DNA of 64,000 nt from Hormiphora californensis (lineage: Eukaryota; Ctenophora; Tentaculata; Cydippida; Pleurobrachiidae): contig CM035354.1 in the NCBI GenBank assembly GCA_020137815.1, forward strand, positions 1,436,146 through 1,500,145. Reading direction: 5' to 3'. Every line of letters starts with the position of its first letter. The first letter of the stretch is position 1. Position numbers and translations under genes: made by a program. Positions 52,034 through 63,822 of the stretch are shown here, in pieces. Under the pieces are notes generated by a model. That model had not been told where the DNA came from, made no database searches, and worked only from the letters and a program-made list of their open reading frames with translations.

Positions 52034-52964
52034 CTTGCATTCTCATTTCTCGGTTTAGGAAAGTGCCGCCCTCGGCCAACAGAAAGGAGAACTACAAAAA
52101 AAATTGAAATTTCCATTTTATTTACGATGAAAAATTAACACTACATACTGCTGCTTCTCTCTGCTCATTACATCATAATAGTTGCATTCATACATTTATG
52201 TGTGATGAACTTTTAATTGGTTTTAAAAACCACCGGAATTCTCTCTCCAACTGTAATATATATCAGCACATCAAAACTCAATCAAGACTTGATCCCTCTG
52301 CGATTATTAGTCAAACCTTTCCTCATAATGGGCGCCGAGTGAAAGTCAAACTCTCTCTCTGGTATGCCGGGAATTATAATGACCTCGAAAAGATTCAAAG
52401 ACTAAGATTCAAGATTCACTCGATATGTGGTAATGGGAGCTCCTAATGGGATACCCTCCCCCGATCTGAATATAATAATATTCTCCATTATGTCTCGACA
52501 TAACATATATTGTGACCTGCATTCTTCCATAATATTCGATATGATATATCCAGTGGATATATTCTTCAATTTCTTATATCATCTAGAGATTCTTATCTTA
52601 TATTATCTAGTATTATCCTCGAAGGGATCATGGTGAGATGTCATCTCCTGTCTGAGATGTCATCTTAATCTTCGTGGTGGGCCACCATGGTGATATAATC
52701 GGGAAATAATATCAGAGTGATATTATTTCCGATATTATCTTCTGTAGAAGCTTCTACGGAACAGGGTTGCCCGGTGGATATGTGCGAGATATCGAAGATC
52801 GCGAATGGTACCAAGGAACAATTGGAAGGTGTGTGTGTGTGAACGGAAGACTGTGAGCTACATCTTTCATCTACAATATTTGATGAAGTATCTAGTGGAT
52901 ATATTCAAGGGGTTGGTTCGAGATGATCTTCCAGTGAACTAATATCAATCATGAACCGACCGGA
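52034..52964. other. Unassigned region
   Basis: One plus-strand ORF (52198-52446) contains protein-like stretches such as HIKTQSRLDPSAII and GRRVKVKLSLWYAG. I recognise no family and see no supporting splice sites. It may be a decayed transposon gene. GATATCATCTTGATAT-type short palindromes are common between 52480 and 52740. Confidence 0.3.
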
Positions 52965-52968
52965 TTAA

Positions 52969-54270
52969 GGGTACACCTGGCGTTTTTCATCATCGAGTGC
53001 CCAACCAAATGACTTCACCAGGGTTTAGGCCATACAAAATGGACCTCAAATATGCAATTTTAGCCCTAAAGTCGAATTCATATTTTTGCTACAGCCTATT
53101 TTCAAAGTGGCGTTTTTTCAATTTTTGGTGGAATTTTTAACCTCAGGACCACTTTTTTTGAGATAGAAACATTAAATTCTTGGAATTTGAAGAGAATATA
53201 AAGGTAAATAAGCCCAAAGAAGGATTTTTGAAATGGAGCTAATTTATGGCCATGAGAACGGTTTACTTTTTTGCTTCTTTGACACGCTGGCTGAGAATGT
53301 TCCCATGCTTCATTAGAGATGAAAATCGGGAAATAGTTGCTCAAAACGATTATCTATGTGGCCCAAAAATTTTGGAACTTTCCCGTCAAAGATGTGGTGT
53401 ACAGAGCTTGTTTTGTGAAACCCATCTTTTTGAAAAAGAGGGAAATTCCCTGTATCTCAAAAACGGATGATCGTAGAGACCTGCGACCAAGCTTAATCGA
53501 TTCAGAAGGTCCGATTTTGGGGGGGTCTTCTGAGAGACATTTTGCTCCTACTCCAACCGTTTTTGCTGTAATTGCGAAAAAGCTATCAGCAAGTAAGGGG
53601 GAAATCAGCCCGAAGCAGGCTACTGGAATTTAGTTGTTCCCCCTTTTCATAGAATTGGTTTTTTGCAAGTACAGCAAAAACGGTTGGAGTAGGAGCAAAA
53701 TGTCTCTCAGAAGACCCCCCCAAAATCGGACCTTCTGAATCGATTAAGCTTGGTCGCAGGTCTCTACGATCATCCGTTTTTGAGATACAGGGAATCTCCC
53801 TCTTTTTCAAAAAGATGGGTTTCACAAAACAAGCTCTGTACACCACATCTTTGGTGGGAAAGTTCCAAAATTTTTGGGCCACATAGATAATCGTTTTGAG
53901 CAACTATTTCCAGATTTTCATCTCTAATGAAGCATGGGAACATTCTCAGCCAGCGTGTCAAAGAAGCAAAAAAGTAAACCGTTCTCATGGCCATAAATTA
54001 GCTCCATTTCAAAAATCCTTCTTTGGGCTTATTTACCTTTATATTCTCTTCAAATTCCAAGAATTTAATGTTTCTATCTCAAAAAAGTGGTCCTGAGGTT
54101 AAAAATTCCACCAAAAATTGAAAAAACGCCACTTTGAAAATAGGCTGTAGCAAAAATATGAATTCAACTTTAGGGCTAAAATTGCATATTTGAGGTCCAT
54201 TTTGTATGGCCTAAACCCTGGTGAAGTCATTTGGTTGGGCACTCGATGATGAAAAACGCCAGGTGTACCC
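52969..54270. mobile_element. 1.3-kb palindromic element, TTAA target duplication
   Basis: GGGTACACCTGGCGTTTTTC and its reverse complement form the ends, flanked by TTAA (52965-52968 and 54271-54274). Arms of ~640 bases are nearly perfect inverted copies, meeting near 53620. A strict TTAA target is the piggyBac signature. No transposase, so mobilised in trans if active. Confidence 0.88.
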
Positions 54271-54631
54271 TTAAGTAAACAACCAATCAGAACTCGTTAT
54301 TTAGGTCACGTGACTGGTTATCAGCCAATCAGGGACCAGTATTTCCTGATTCGGTCGGTTCCTGATATCAATCTTCACGGAGACCTAATCTGAGTGATAT
54401 CTTTTACAGAATAAGGGAGGTGTGTCTGAACGGGAGGCTTATAGCTGTGAACTATATTTGATTGCACAATGCACATCAAGGACTAGCTGGTTTTGATTAG
54501 ATCGGAGATCCGGTCATTGTACACACACATAACGGGATACAATCAAATCTAGTGCTGAAGAAATGAAGTGATAATGGTTATGAAGAAGAACTCAAAAGTT
54601 GTTGAGTCACTCAATTCAACTTAGAACACCA

Positions 54632-55289
54632 TTGGTGACATTGACACCTAGTGCGTGCGAGATCGAGCTCGCACATAGGTGTCCGCTCCGCCCCCTAAAA
54701 AAGGGTCGTGTCTTTCAAGCCAAATTGCACGTGATCCACTGGACCGATTTGCATCCGGTTTGTCGCAAAAGACTAAAAATTGGTCCTAGTTTACTGGAAA
54801 ATACCCGATAAGTTTGTCTGTCAACAGGAAGTGGGTCAAAATTGACACTGAAGTCAAATCTATAATCTGGCTTCCGAGCCTTTTTTGCACCACTCCCAGA
54901 CGGTGTAGAATGAATCTGAGGGTATCAGAAGATAGGTTGAACTCTTGTGAGTACTGGAAAATACCCGGCATTAATAGCTGATGCTAATTGCATCAACATA
55001 TCTCCCAATATCTTCTAAATCGCATGGGCGTAGTGCAGAAACTCTCGGAAGCCAGATTATAGGTTTGACTTTAGTGTCAATTTTGACCCACTTCCTGTTG
55101 ATAGACAAACTTCTCGGGTATTTTCCAGTAAACTAGGACCAATTTTTAGTCTTTTGCGACAAACCGGATGCAAATCGGTCCAGTGGATCGCGTGCAACAT
55201 CCCTTGAAAGAAACGACCCTTTTTGAGGCGGAGCAGACACCTAGCCTGTGTGTGAGCTCAATCTTGGTCTACGGTGTCTATGTCACCAA
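54632..55289. mobile_element. 658-bp palindromic MITE, 9-bp target duplication
   Basis: Ends TTGGTGACATTGACACC and GGTGTCTATGTCACCAA, flanked by a perfect 9-bp direct repeat AGAACACCA (54623-54631 and 55290-55298). Internal arms are inverted (for example ATCCACTGGACCGATTTGCA). A 9-bp TSD is typical of Mutator-like elements. Confidence 0.88.
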
Positions 55290-55298
55290 AGAACACCA

Positions 55299-55675
55299 CT
55301 GTCTGAGAGAGCAGAATTATAATAAGGGTGAAAATTACTGCAAGTGGAAGCAGAATAATTATCATAAGAGTAAAAGGTAAAAGGAGCAGCTTGCGGGGAA
55401 ATTATCTAGGAATCTCATATTATGTTTGTGAAAGCTGCGTCAGTCCCAGATAGAAATTACTTAGAATCTCATTTTTGCGAAAACTGTTCCAAGCTAGAAT
55501 ATAATTGAAAGAGAAATAAGGGTAACGCCTCATTCCTGCGAAATATTTCAAGGATTTCCATATTACCAATTGCAATCTAGTCAAAGAAATAAAGGACATT
55601 ACACAACAATTATAGTGTGCATTATCAAAGAAATGAGGGCAGTATATTACAGCTAACAATGTACATACAGTCGGA
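55299..55675. other. Non-coding spacer
   Basis: AT-rich, no exon recognised. Contains weak tandem similarity (TAGAAATTACTTAGAATCTC versus TTATCTAGGAATCTC). Confidence 0.35.
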
Positions 55676-56524
55676 CCCCGATTTAACGGCACCCTCGGGG
55701 GAAAGGGTTTTGTCCGTTAAATCGGGGTGTCCGTTAAATCGGGGTAGAGCATATTTGGCCTATAAAACCCTATTTTTGTCCAAAATGCTATACTAAAACA
55801 CCTCTAAGTGTTAAATACAATGTCCATGTATTGATTACATGATCATTTCTGATTAGAAAAAGAAAATTATTTTCAAAATTTTCAAAAAAAGTTATAAAAA
55901 TTTCTAAGGTACTATAGTAGTATATATGTATATCAAACACGTCCGAATCGTTTATCGAATCAGTGCATCTTATCGCATGTCTTGCTGCTAATTAGACGGT
56001 TCGAAACGAACCGATACGTGATACCATGCCGAATCGGGGCACTTTAAGCGGGATGAGGAAGAATTTGAATTTCAAAATATCTTTTTCTCTGAAAATTCAT
56101 GGGGAGCACCGATCAAAGCATTGCCAATCATTCTGTAAAATTTTGCAAAAAAAAGTTGTGAAAATTTTTCAAAGGTATATCAACCACGTCCGAATCGTGT
56201 TTCGAATCAGTGCATCTTATCGCACGTCCTATCACTAATTAGACGGTTCGAAACGTACCGATACGTGATCCCCATGGAGCCAGTTTAACAAGTGTCAAAA
56301 TTGCGATTCGATGGGCCTCATGGGGATCACATATCTGTTCGTTTCGAACCGTCTAATTACTGGTAAGACATGCAATAAGATGCACCGATTCGAAACACAA
56401 TTCGGACGTGGTTGATACACCTTTGAAAAATTTTCAAAAAAATTTCAAAAAAAAGTTTCAAAAAATTTTTGGGGGAAATTTATCCTGCCGCTAAATCGGG
56501 GGCCGTTAAATCGGGGTCCGATTA
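55676..56524. mobile_element. 849-bp pogo/Tigger-like element with shared internal module
   Basis: Begins TACAGTCGGACCCCGATTTA and ends TAAATCGGGGTCCGATTA. The interior has three copies, one inverted, of the CTAATTAGACGGTTCGAAAC module also found at 33258-34015 and related to that in the hAT-like element at 4391-5771. Confidence 0.8.
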
Positions 56525-56860
56525 CCAAACCTTTTAATGGAGATCATGACTGGAGACATTAGAGTCTGATTCACTCACACAATTCCACGTGATATTACTA
56601 AGTGCACTGCATACGTAAATACGGGGCGGGGGGGGGGGGGGGGGGGGTCCGCTTTGGGGGACCTAGTAGCACAAGCTGTACTAAAACATATTAGCATATG
56701 GACAACATACATTATTAATTCATAACTAATTTAACTGAGCTGTATTTTAGTCGATTTAAAGCACATTAGAGCACTTGAAAGGTTCAAAAGGTAGTTGATA
56801 ATTATTCTTTTCTAACTCTCAATGTTCAACTCATTCCACAAATGTTCCTTTCTAAGTTAG

Positions 56861-57040
56861 GGTCACCACACACCAAAGTTAAAATTAAAATTAAAATTTT
56901 GATTTTAAACCTGCACACACCAGCGGCCGTTGAAATTTCTCTCCCCCATTCTAAAAGTAACAATCTCGCGCGCGATTTTGACGGCGTGTTAAAATTTTGT
57001 CATCCAACGCGACCGTCAAAATCGTGAGTGTGTGGTGACC
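56861..57040. mobile_element. GGTCACC MITE, right half deleted
   Basis: Left half nearly identical to 10144-10417. The right half is reduced to GTGTGTGGTGACC. Flanks GTTAG / CTTAG are an imperfect 5-bp target duplication. Confidence 0.8.
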
Positions 57041-57049
57041 CTTAGAAAG

Positions 57050-57109
57050 GGGTACCCAACTGCAAGTATGACCTGTTAAAATCTAACAGGTCATACTTGT
57101 TGAGTACCG
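57050..57109. repeat. Hairpin repeat
   Basis: GGTACCCAACTGCAAGTATG pairs with CATACTTGTTGAGTACC, and ACCTGTTA pairs with TAACAGGT, around AAATC. A second perfect hairpin follows at 57344-57391 (GACGCTCGGATTTA with TAAATCCGAGCGTC). Confidence 0.65.
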
Positions 57110-57727
57110 GCCCTTACTCAACAAGTCAGAGATCTTGTACAAGTTTAGAACATATTAGCTGCCTAGTCATGTGAGTTATGTCATCTGAGCCACATTATCC
57201 ACATGATGGACACACAGCTTAGTTGAGTAACAACGACAGCAACATTAGAGAAGAAAGATTAACGAAGATGCAGGTGTAAAGGCTTGATCCCTCCTAGTCG
57301 GTGTGTAATCATAATATTAGCCCCGGTCGTCCATAATTACCCCAGATGACGCTCGGATTTATAGGTCCTAAACTCCTAAATCCGAGCGTCGTTTCTTTGT
57401 GCACATCTTGAAGCTTCCCTCCTATAACTGAGCCCGCAGTTCTCTTATTCTTCTCTTCATATTTCCAAGAAATAAAACATTAAATATTGAAGCACTCCGT
57501 ATAATATCCCAAGTAGTAGTTGAGTAACTGCAGCCCTCTCAACAACCAAGTACTGCAATACTGAATACATAACAACGGGGGGGGGGGGGGGGGGGCAGCT
57601 GAATGGGGGACCTGCATAGTAGTAGCAAAAGCAGGGCATAACATGGACCACATACATGATTAATTTATGAGAAATACTTTAATTTCGCAACTCAATCTTA
57701 TACCCTACTAAAATATAGTTCGACGCA

Positions 57728-57805
57728 TCGCGACGCGCGATCGATAAACGATCGATATCGATCGTTTATCGATCGTTTATCGATCGTTCATCGATCGCGC
57801 GTCGG
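57728..57805. repeat. CGATCG palindrome and 11-bp tandem TATCGATCGTT
   Basis: GACGCGCGATCGATAAACG mirrors CGATCGCGCGTC. Between them TATCGATCGTT(T/C)A repeats three to four times, and almost the whole segment is self-complementary. Confidence 0.85.
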
Positions 57806-57809
57806 GTAG

Positions 57810-60800
57810 TGATTTTACAACTCGGATTGGGCTATTCGGAATTTGGAACTTACAACTAAACGGCTATACGAAAAGTCTGGCAGCCAGATAGGTGATTGGT
57901 TAAAATATTTCGTAACCAAGATCCCATCTAGTTTTGTGGGTTACACCGAAAAAAATGTACGGAGCAGGTTTTTGGGATGGTAAACGTGTTTCGAAAGTCA
58001 GGCACTGACTGTAACATCTCGCACGTTGCTCGACAAAGATTCAAAGAATCAGATATAACAAATCATTATTACATTCACATAATACAACAGTGCGTCATCA
58101 TTTCATTCTCTCCTAATGCATCTCGGGTATTTTACGAGTATAAGTATGTATTTGTATGTGTGTGTGTGCAAATATGATAGGTGTTAGGATTGGATTGGAA
58201 TAATTATAGGATGTCCAATATGATGGGAGAAAGTTCCTGCCAATCCCGTCCACTTTTATAAGCTATATACTCCATATCTACTCCACTACATCTACTTCAC
58301 CGCGTCATTTCCACGCCGAATTACATGCTGAAACTGGCCAGTCTCGCACCACAATCAGTGTTATAATAAGAACTGAACTGAACAAGTGCAGAATTTAGAA
58401 TGAAATTGAATTACGAGTAGCTTCAAATTCAAACCGGATAACAGCAGTATCGAGAAAGTGAAATTCATTCTACCAATGGCGATTGAAAAATGTCAACTGA
58501 TTGAAAAATGAAGAAGAAACTGATTTAAAAATGGCAACTGATTCAAAAAAGAAAAAAAATTGATAAATAAAAAACGTGATGGTAATATTTAATATGTTAC
58601 TGCTATGGTAATAATATATTACTGCCCCCCCCCCCCCAACAAACCACAGCCCGAAGAGAGACTGGATACAGAGCTGGATATCGGCGGTATTTGTCAGGCC
58701 AATGCTCTGACCACAGTTCTTGCGCGAGAATAGGGTCAGCTGCCAATGCTCTGACAAGTGACAGTATCTCTATATAGTATTTTATAGATCTGCAACCGCA
58801 GATATCATCATATTGTAACTGCAGTTATTATCATAACCCCCAAGATCAGTAGTAGAACCACAACAGAGATCCCAGCTCAGACCCAAGATCAGTAGTCTAG
58901 TGGTATAACCACAGTCTCGCTAACTCTGCTTGTACACAACACAAGATAGCTTCTGCTCAATGGCAATATATCACTCACGGTATTATTCAACATATTCATG
59001 ATAATCAATGGTAAGCAGGTTATATATGCACTGAGCATGTCTGCATGATTGTCCTGAAATCTCTCTGCTCATGCTTATACAATAGAGACACCGCTCTTGT
59101 ATGATAACTTATCTTATCATCAGATAAGGTGATAAGATGATAAGATGATAAGATGATAAGAAAAGTAAGATCATGATCTTTATATTCTCAGCCGGTGGCT
59201 AAATCGTTCTAACGAATGAATGAAAAAGATGAAATAAAGACTAGGCTGTAGCTGACCAAAAAACAAATTTGTATTAAATATTAATAGTTTAAACTCGACA
59301 AAGATCAAAGATATATGTCATTAAGCATAATATCGGACATGACCATCTTGGTTCCACGTGCAGAACAGGAAATTAATTTATTTAATAAAAGCCATTGACC
59401 AGCTATTCTCATTTCTTTCTAATTGTGGTCAGGCCAATGCTTTGACGGGGACATCACAGACAGAGTGGGAAAGTCTGAAATATGAAAGTATGCAGCATCT
59501 TAAGAATTATAACGAGACCGCGAGAATCATGGAAGAGAAGAAAAAGGTACGTGGTGGTTGTGATTTAAATTATGTCACTGACCACTCAATCACACCGGAA
59601 AAGGCGCGATTGCAATTGAGAGGTAAAGTTGTAAAAGCGAGAGATGTGGTAAAATTCACCACCACATTCCACAACCGTGCCTTTCCCCTTCCCCCCTTGA
59701 TTATCTTGTCTCCTGGTGGGGTGGTTTATAATTCTCAATAAAATATGCTACTTTCATACTTCGCATCATTCTGGCGCCTGCACCTCCACAAACTAATAGA
59801 AAATGAATGCAAAGCTGATGTCATGGAGGTGGTTGGGTAATAATAAGAGTGGGGTGGAAGGGGGTGCTTCAATTGTGATTCGTTATAGAGCCAAACAAGG
59901 TATTATAATGTCATTTGATTGTAATATAGTATGCTAGCACTCGAGAGGGCTCCATTTGTTGAGTGAGCTATTATACAACACCAAGTACATACGACAATTT
60001 AGAAATTCCTAGAAATTCTTCAAATCTGTTCCTAGAAATTTTAATTTAAGTCCGAAATTCATTGGCCGTCCCCCCAAATTTATTCCTAGACAACTTCTGG
60101 ATAAGAGAAGGCAATTGGGCGCCATATTTACCAACAAAATGAAATTTTGATGTTGATGCTGATGTCAATGATAACAATCTTGTGACTAATTTGACTCTAA
60201 GAATTTGAAGCAGTTCCCAGAATTTAGAATTTGTCAAGGTAACACTAGCACATAACAACTGCAATCTTATCACGGAGATATTGTATTACAAATGTGTTCC
60301 AAGAAAAACAAATTCTACAAATTTGATTTTTAAATATCAACTCAATTTTAGAAGTGTTCTATTCAACAACAAAAAAGTAAAGACCCCACTTACGATAATA
60401 AAGAATATCCAGCTTTTCGTGGAAATTTTAGTTGAGTTTGGTATTACACGAATGGGGGCACCGTCCGTGGTGGATGAAGGTGGTTTGCAGCTGATCATGG
60501 ATGCGGTACTGTTCCTCACACTGCAGTCATCAACTGCAAACCACCAATACGAATTATAGTTGAATATAGTTGATATATTATCACTGGTATATCTAACCAA
60601 TAACGTTGCCTGCTTGGGGTGGCACCCGAGCTATGCTGCAGAGAAATCTGTACCGAAAATGGGCCGTCGCTGAACGCCATAAGAAATCTGAAATAGGAGA
60701 TCAGCACCACGGCATCGTTCCGACCTACTTTTTTTATAGTGCAAATTTCAGCCATGTGCAACGTTCATCAATACTCGTAATATAAACATTATATATTTAG

Positions 60801-60999
60801 CTATTTAGCATAATAATATGGACAATGGATCAAAGAGCTAGCTGGGATATGTAGAAAGTACTGAGTGTTCTGCAAGCTAGACCATCTGGTTAGTGTTGCC
60901 ATGGTTACCAGGGGGATATAATATACACATAGAGCTGCTGTCATGAAGCTGTCATGTCAGTGATGATTAGTTCCCTTAATGAGATGTTTGTTACTCATT

Positions 61000-61052
<53 letters not shown>

Positions 61053-61480
61053 GATAAATAAAAGATACTCATTATAGATCGAGGATCAGATCCCTATAAT
61101 AGAGAGAGAAGGTCAAGGTCAAGTACTCTGTACGCTGTAAAAGCACCGGCCATGTAAAGAAATGGTTTCTCCACTTAGGATGATGAAGTTCAAAAAAGTT
61201 TAATGAGAGCTGCATCGTTCCTTTTCTACGAAAAAAGTTTAATGAGAGAGACATTTTTTAATCTATAAAATGAGTGAATACTTTGACGCATCTCATATAC
61301 TGTTGATTCTCTGCAAGATTAATAAGCCGCTATTTTTGGTACACGTGGTGAAACTCACTTTTCATCCTTGAACAATAAGGAACCATAATAAAGTTCAAGA
61401 GCCTCCAAGAGCGCACCACAATCAAGAGAGACCAAAATCAAGAGCACGCAACAATCTTGAACTTTATTATGGTTCTTTAT
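57810..61480. other. Mostly non-coding with short repeats
   Basis: Contains GGCCAATGCTCTGAC motifs (58698, 58742, 59428), a GATAAGATGA tandem (59105-59160), a (GA)n run (61004-61045) and an inverted pair of AACCATAATAAAGTTCAAG (61376, 61457). One splice-bounded open stretch at about 59426-59547 (ends EEKKK then GTACGT) looks exon-like but is unplaced. Confidence 0.4.
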
Positions 61481-61481
61481 G

Positions 61482-62282
61482 CACTCAGAAAATTACAAAG
61501 AACAATATGAACATGACGGACAATCGATTGTTCATTCTGCTGTATATCGATTGAACATGATTAGCTGAAACTACACACGCACTACCCAGTCGACACGTGC
61601 AGAACATTTCAATCTTGAGCAAAAGTGTTCAAATATCAGCTGCAATACTGAGACTCACAGTCAATACTGATAGACATAACGGGTGATAACTAAAAGATGT
61701 CACAAATTTAAAACAGCTGTAGAATTTTTCCCTTATGAGATACAGCTTCACTCAGAAAATTACAAAGAACAATATGAACATGACGGACAATCGATTGTTC
61801 ATTCTGCTGTATATCGATTGAACATGATTAGCTGAAACTACACACGCACTACCCAGTCGACACGTGCAGAACATTTCAATCTTGAGCAAAAGTGTTCAAA
61901 TATCAGCTGCAATACTGAGACTCACAGTCAATACTGATAGACATAACGGGTGATAACTAAAAGATGTCACAAATTTAAAACAGCTGTAGAATTTTTCCCT
62001 TATGAGATACAGCTTCACTCAGAAAATTACAAAGAACAATATGAACATGACGGACAATCGATTGTTCATTCTGCTGTATATCGATTGAACATGATTAGCT
62101 GAAACTACACACGCACTACCCAGTCGACACGTGCAGAACATTTCAATCTTGAGCAAAAGTGTTCAAATATCAGCTGCAATACTGAGACTCACAGTCAATA
62201 CTGATAGACATAACGGGTGATAACTAAAAGATGTCACAAATTTAAAACAGCTGTAGAATTTTTCCCTTATGAGATACAGCTT
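61482..62282. repeat. Three tandem copies of a 267-bp unit
   Basis: Copies start at 61482, 61749 and 62016 (CACTCAGAAAATTACAAAGA) and appear identical by eye over their whole length. Such identity implies very recent duplication or an assembly artefact. The unit contains ATCGATTGTTCATTCTGC and ends GAGATACAGCTT. Confidence 0.93.
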
Positions 62283-62978
62283 CGGGCCAGTTATAGAACG
62301 ATTTTTCAGACAATTTTGAATCGGGATAATATACCGGCAAAACCTAAAAATTTCATTTTTATTACGATATCTGATCATTTCATCTTGTCCCACCAAAGCA
62401 TGTAGTACGGAGATTTGAAACTTCTATGTGATCAGAAATGACTTTTCCAATGAGATAAAATTCTAAAAATTGGAGCTTTGGTTGTTCATGCCATAGCCAA
62501 CATAACTGCCAAGTTTGAACATTTTAGCTCATTAAGAAATTGGTTTTCACGGTCATTAATGTTTCAAGAGATCGTCGAAATGGCGATTTCTCAAATTACC
62601 TGTAAACTACGCTTTGTTACAGAAGATTGTGATCAGGAAATTGAGACTTATGAAGTTTGAAACAAAGTTAATTTCGTTCAAAATTGTCTGATAAATCATT
62701 CTGTCACTGTCCCGAAGCTGAATCTTGAACAGAACAGGTGCTAGAGGTGCTAGAAAAGTGTGTAAATTTCACGTACTAAATGCTTTGGTGGGGCAAAAGG
62801 AAATGATGTGATATCGCAATGAAAACGAACTTTTTAGTCTTTGCCGGTATATTATTCCGATTCAAAATTGTCTAAAAAATCGTTTTATAACTGGCCCGAA
62901 GCTGTATCTCAAAAGGGAAAAATTCTACAGCAGTTTTAAATTTGTGACATCTTTTAGTTATCACCCGTTATATGCACA
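62204..62978. mobile_element. Foldback element overlapping the 267-bp array
   Basis: AACGGGTGATAACTAAAAGA at 62212 and TCTTTTAGTTATCACCCGTT at the right end begin inverted arms of ~140 bases (right arm about 62833-62972). The left terminus is repeated in each 267-bp unit upstream. No transposase. Confidence 0.7.
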
Positions 62979-63124
62979 AGAACGCGGTCTGTGTGGAATA
63001 ACTCAATCGTGTGCGGTGAGATGGGGTCGAGAAAGGCAAATGTGCATTTACATGCGGACACTTTTCAATCGGAAAATAGTAATATCATTAGTGGCTGCAC
63101 ATCCTATTAGAAGACCGAAGCACC

Positions 63125-63159
63125 TTGGTAACATAGACACCAGGTGTCTATGTTACCAA
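63125..63159. mobile_element. 35-bp element consisting only of two abutting termini, 9-bp target duplication
   Basis: A perfect inverted repeat, 17+1+17 bases, beginning TTGGTAACATAGACACC, flanked by a perfect 9-bp direct repeat CGAAGCACC (63116-63124 and 63160-63168). The termini and TSD length match the 658-bp MITE at 54632. Confidence 0.85.
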
Positions 63160-63599
63160 CGAAGCACCATGCTGAGTCTGTTGCCACGGCAATTAACCAA
63201 TATCATCTTGATCCGTTTGCAGAACTTACAGCTCTCCAAGAGGGACATGCAGCTCTATAAACCACTTAGCTATCAAGCCCAAAAAACTTCTTTCTTTTCT
63301 CGCTTAGATCAAGAAAGGTCAAAGTCAAAGGTCTCTCCAAATCACTGCGGTGCTTATCTCCGATTCTAAGCCCTAAGCCACTCCGTACCGAGGTACTAAA
63401 CTTACAGTTGTGACTTTCCAGCCGAAGCTGTACCAATTTATAGCTCGCTTGACGCTCATTCAAAATATTCAAATGAATATGCAGATGGTTTTATTTGTTC
63501 GCGGCGAGTTGTTAATAAAGCGTTCGCCTTTTTTAGCAACTTATGGTGTGAAAGCTTATACGCTAAAAACAAGCTTCTCTTTAGCAGCGGTCCTTTGTG

Positions 63600-63775
63600 T
63601 CCGTACTCGAAACTTCGCACCCCCCCTGATCGCTTAAGGGAGGAGGGCTAGCTCCAAAGCAGCCCCCCCCCCTGATAGCTTGGGAGGAGGGCTAGCTCCC
63701 CTAGTAAACACGTCGAAACTTCGCACCCCCCACCCTGATCGCTTGGAAGGAGGGCTAGCTCCAAAGCAGAATGAG
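63600..63775. repeat. Tandem GGAGGGCTAGCTCC units
   Basis: Three units combining CGAAACTTCGCACCCCC, TGATCGCTTG and GGAGGAGGGCTAGCTCC. A (CT)n microsatellite follows at 63781-63819. Confidence 0.85.
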
Positions 63776-63776
63776 G

Positions 63777-63822
<46 letters not shown>

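Larger units (their letters stand above)
56570..57690. repeat. Pair of poly-G-containing duplicated segments
   Basis: Segments near 56625-56740 and 57577-57690 share a long G run, GGGGGACCT, GTAGCA(C/A)AAGC and ACATACAT(G)ATTAATT in the same order, diverged. The MITE at 56861-57040 and two hairpins lie between them. Confidence 0.6.

Noticed and set aside
53246-53994. Pair of very similar ORFs on opposite strands
   Set aside because: They are mirror images produced by the palindromic element 52969-54270. No independent coding evidence.
59426-59547. Exon-like stretch ending EEKKK before GTACGT
   Set aside because: Splice-bounded and charged, but no neighbouring exon joins it and its start overlaps the dispersed CCAATGCTCTGAC motif.
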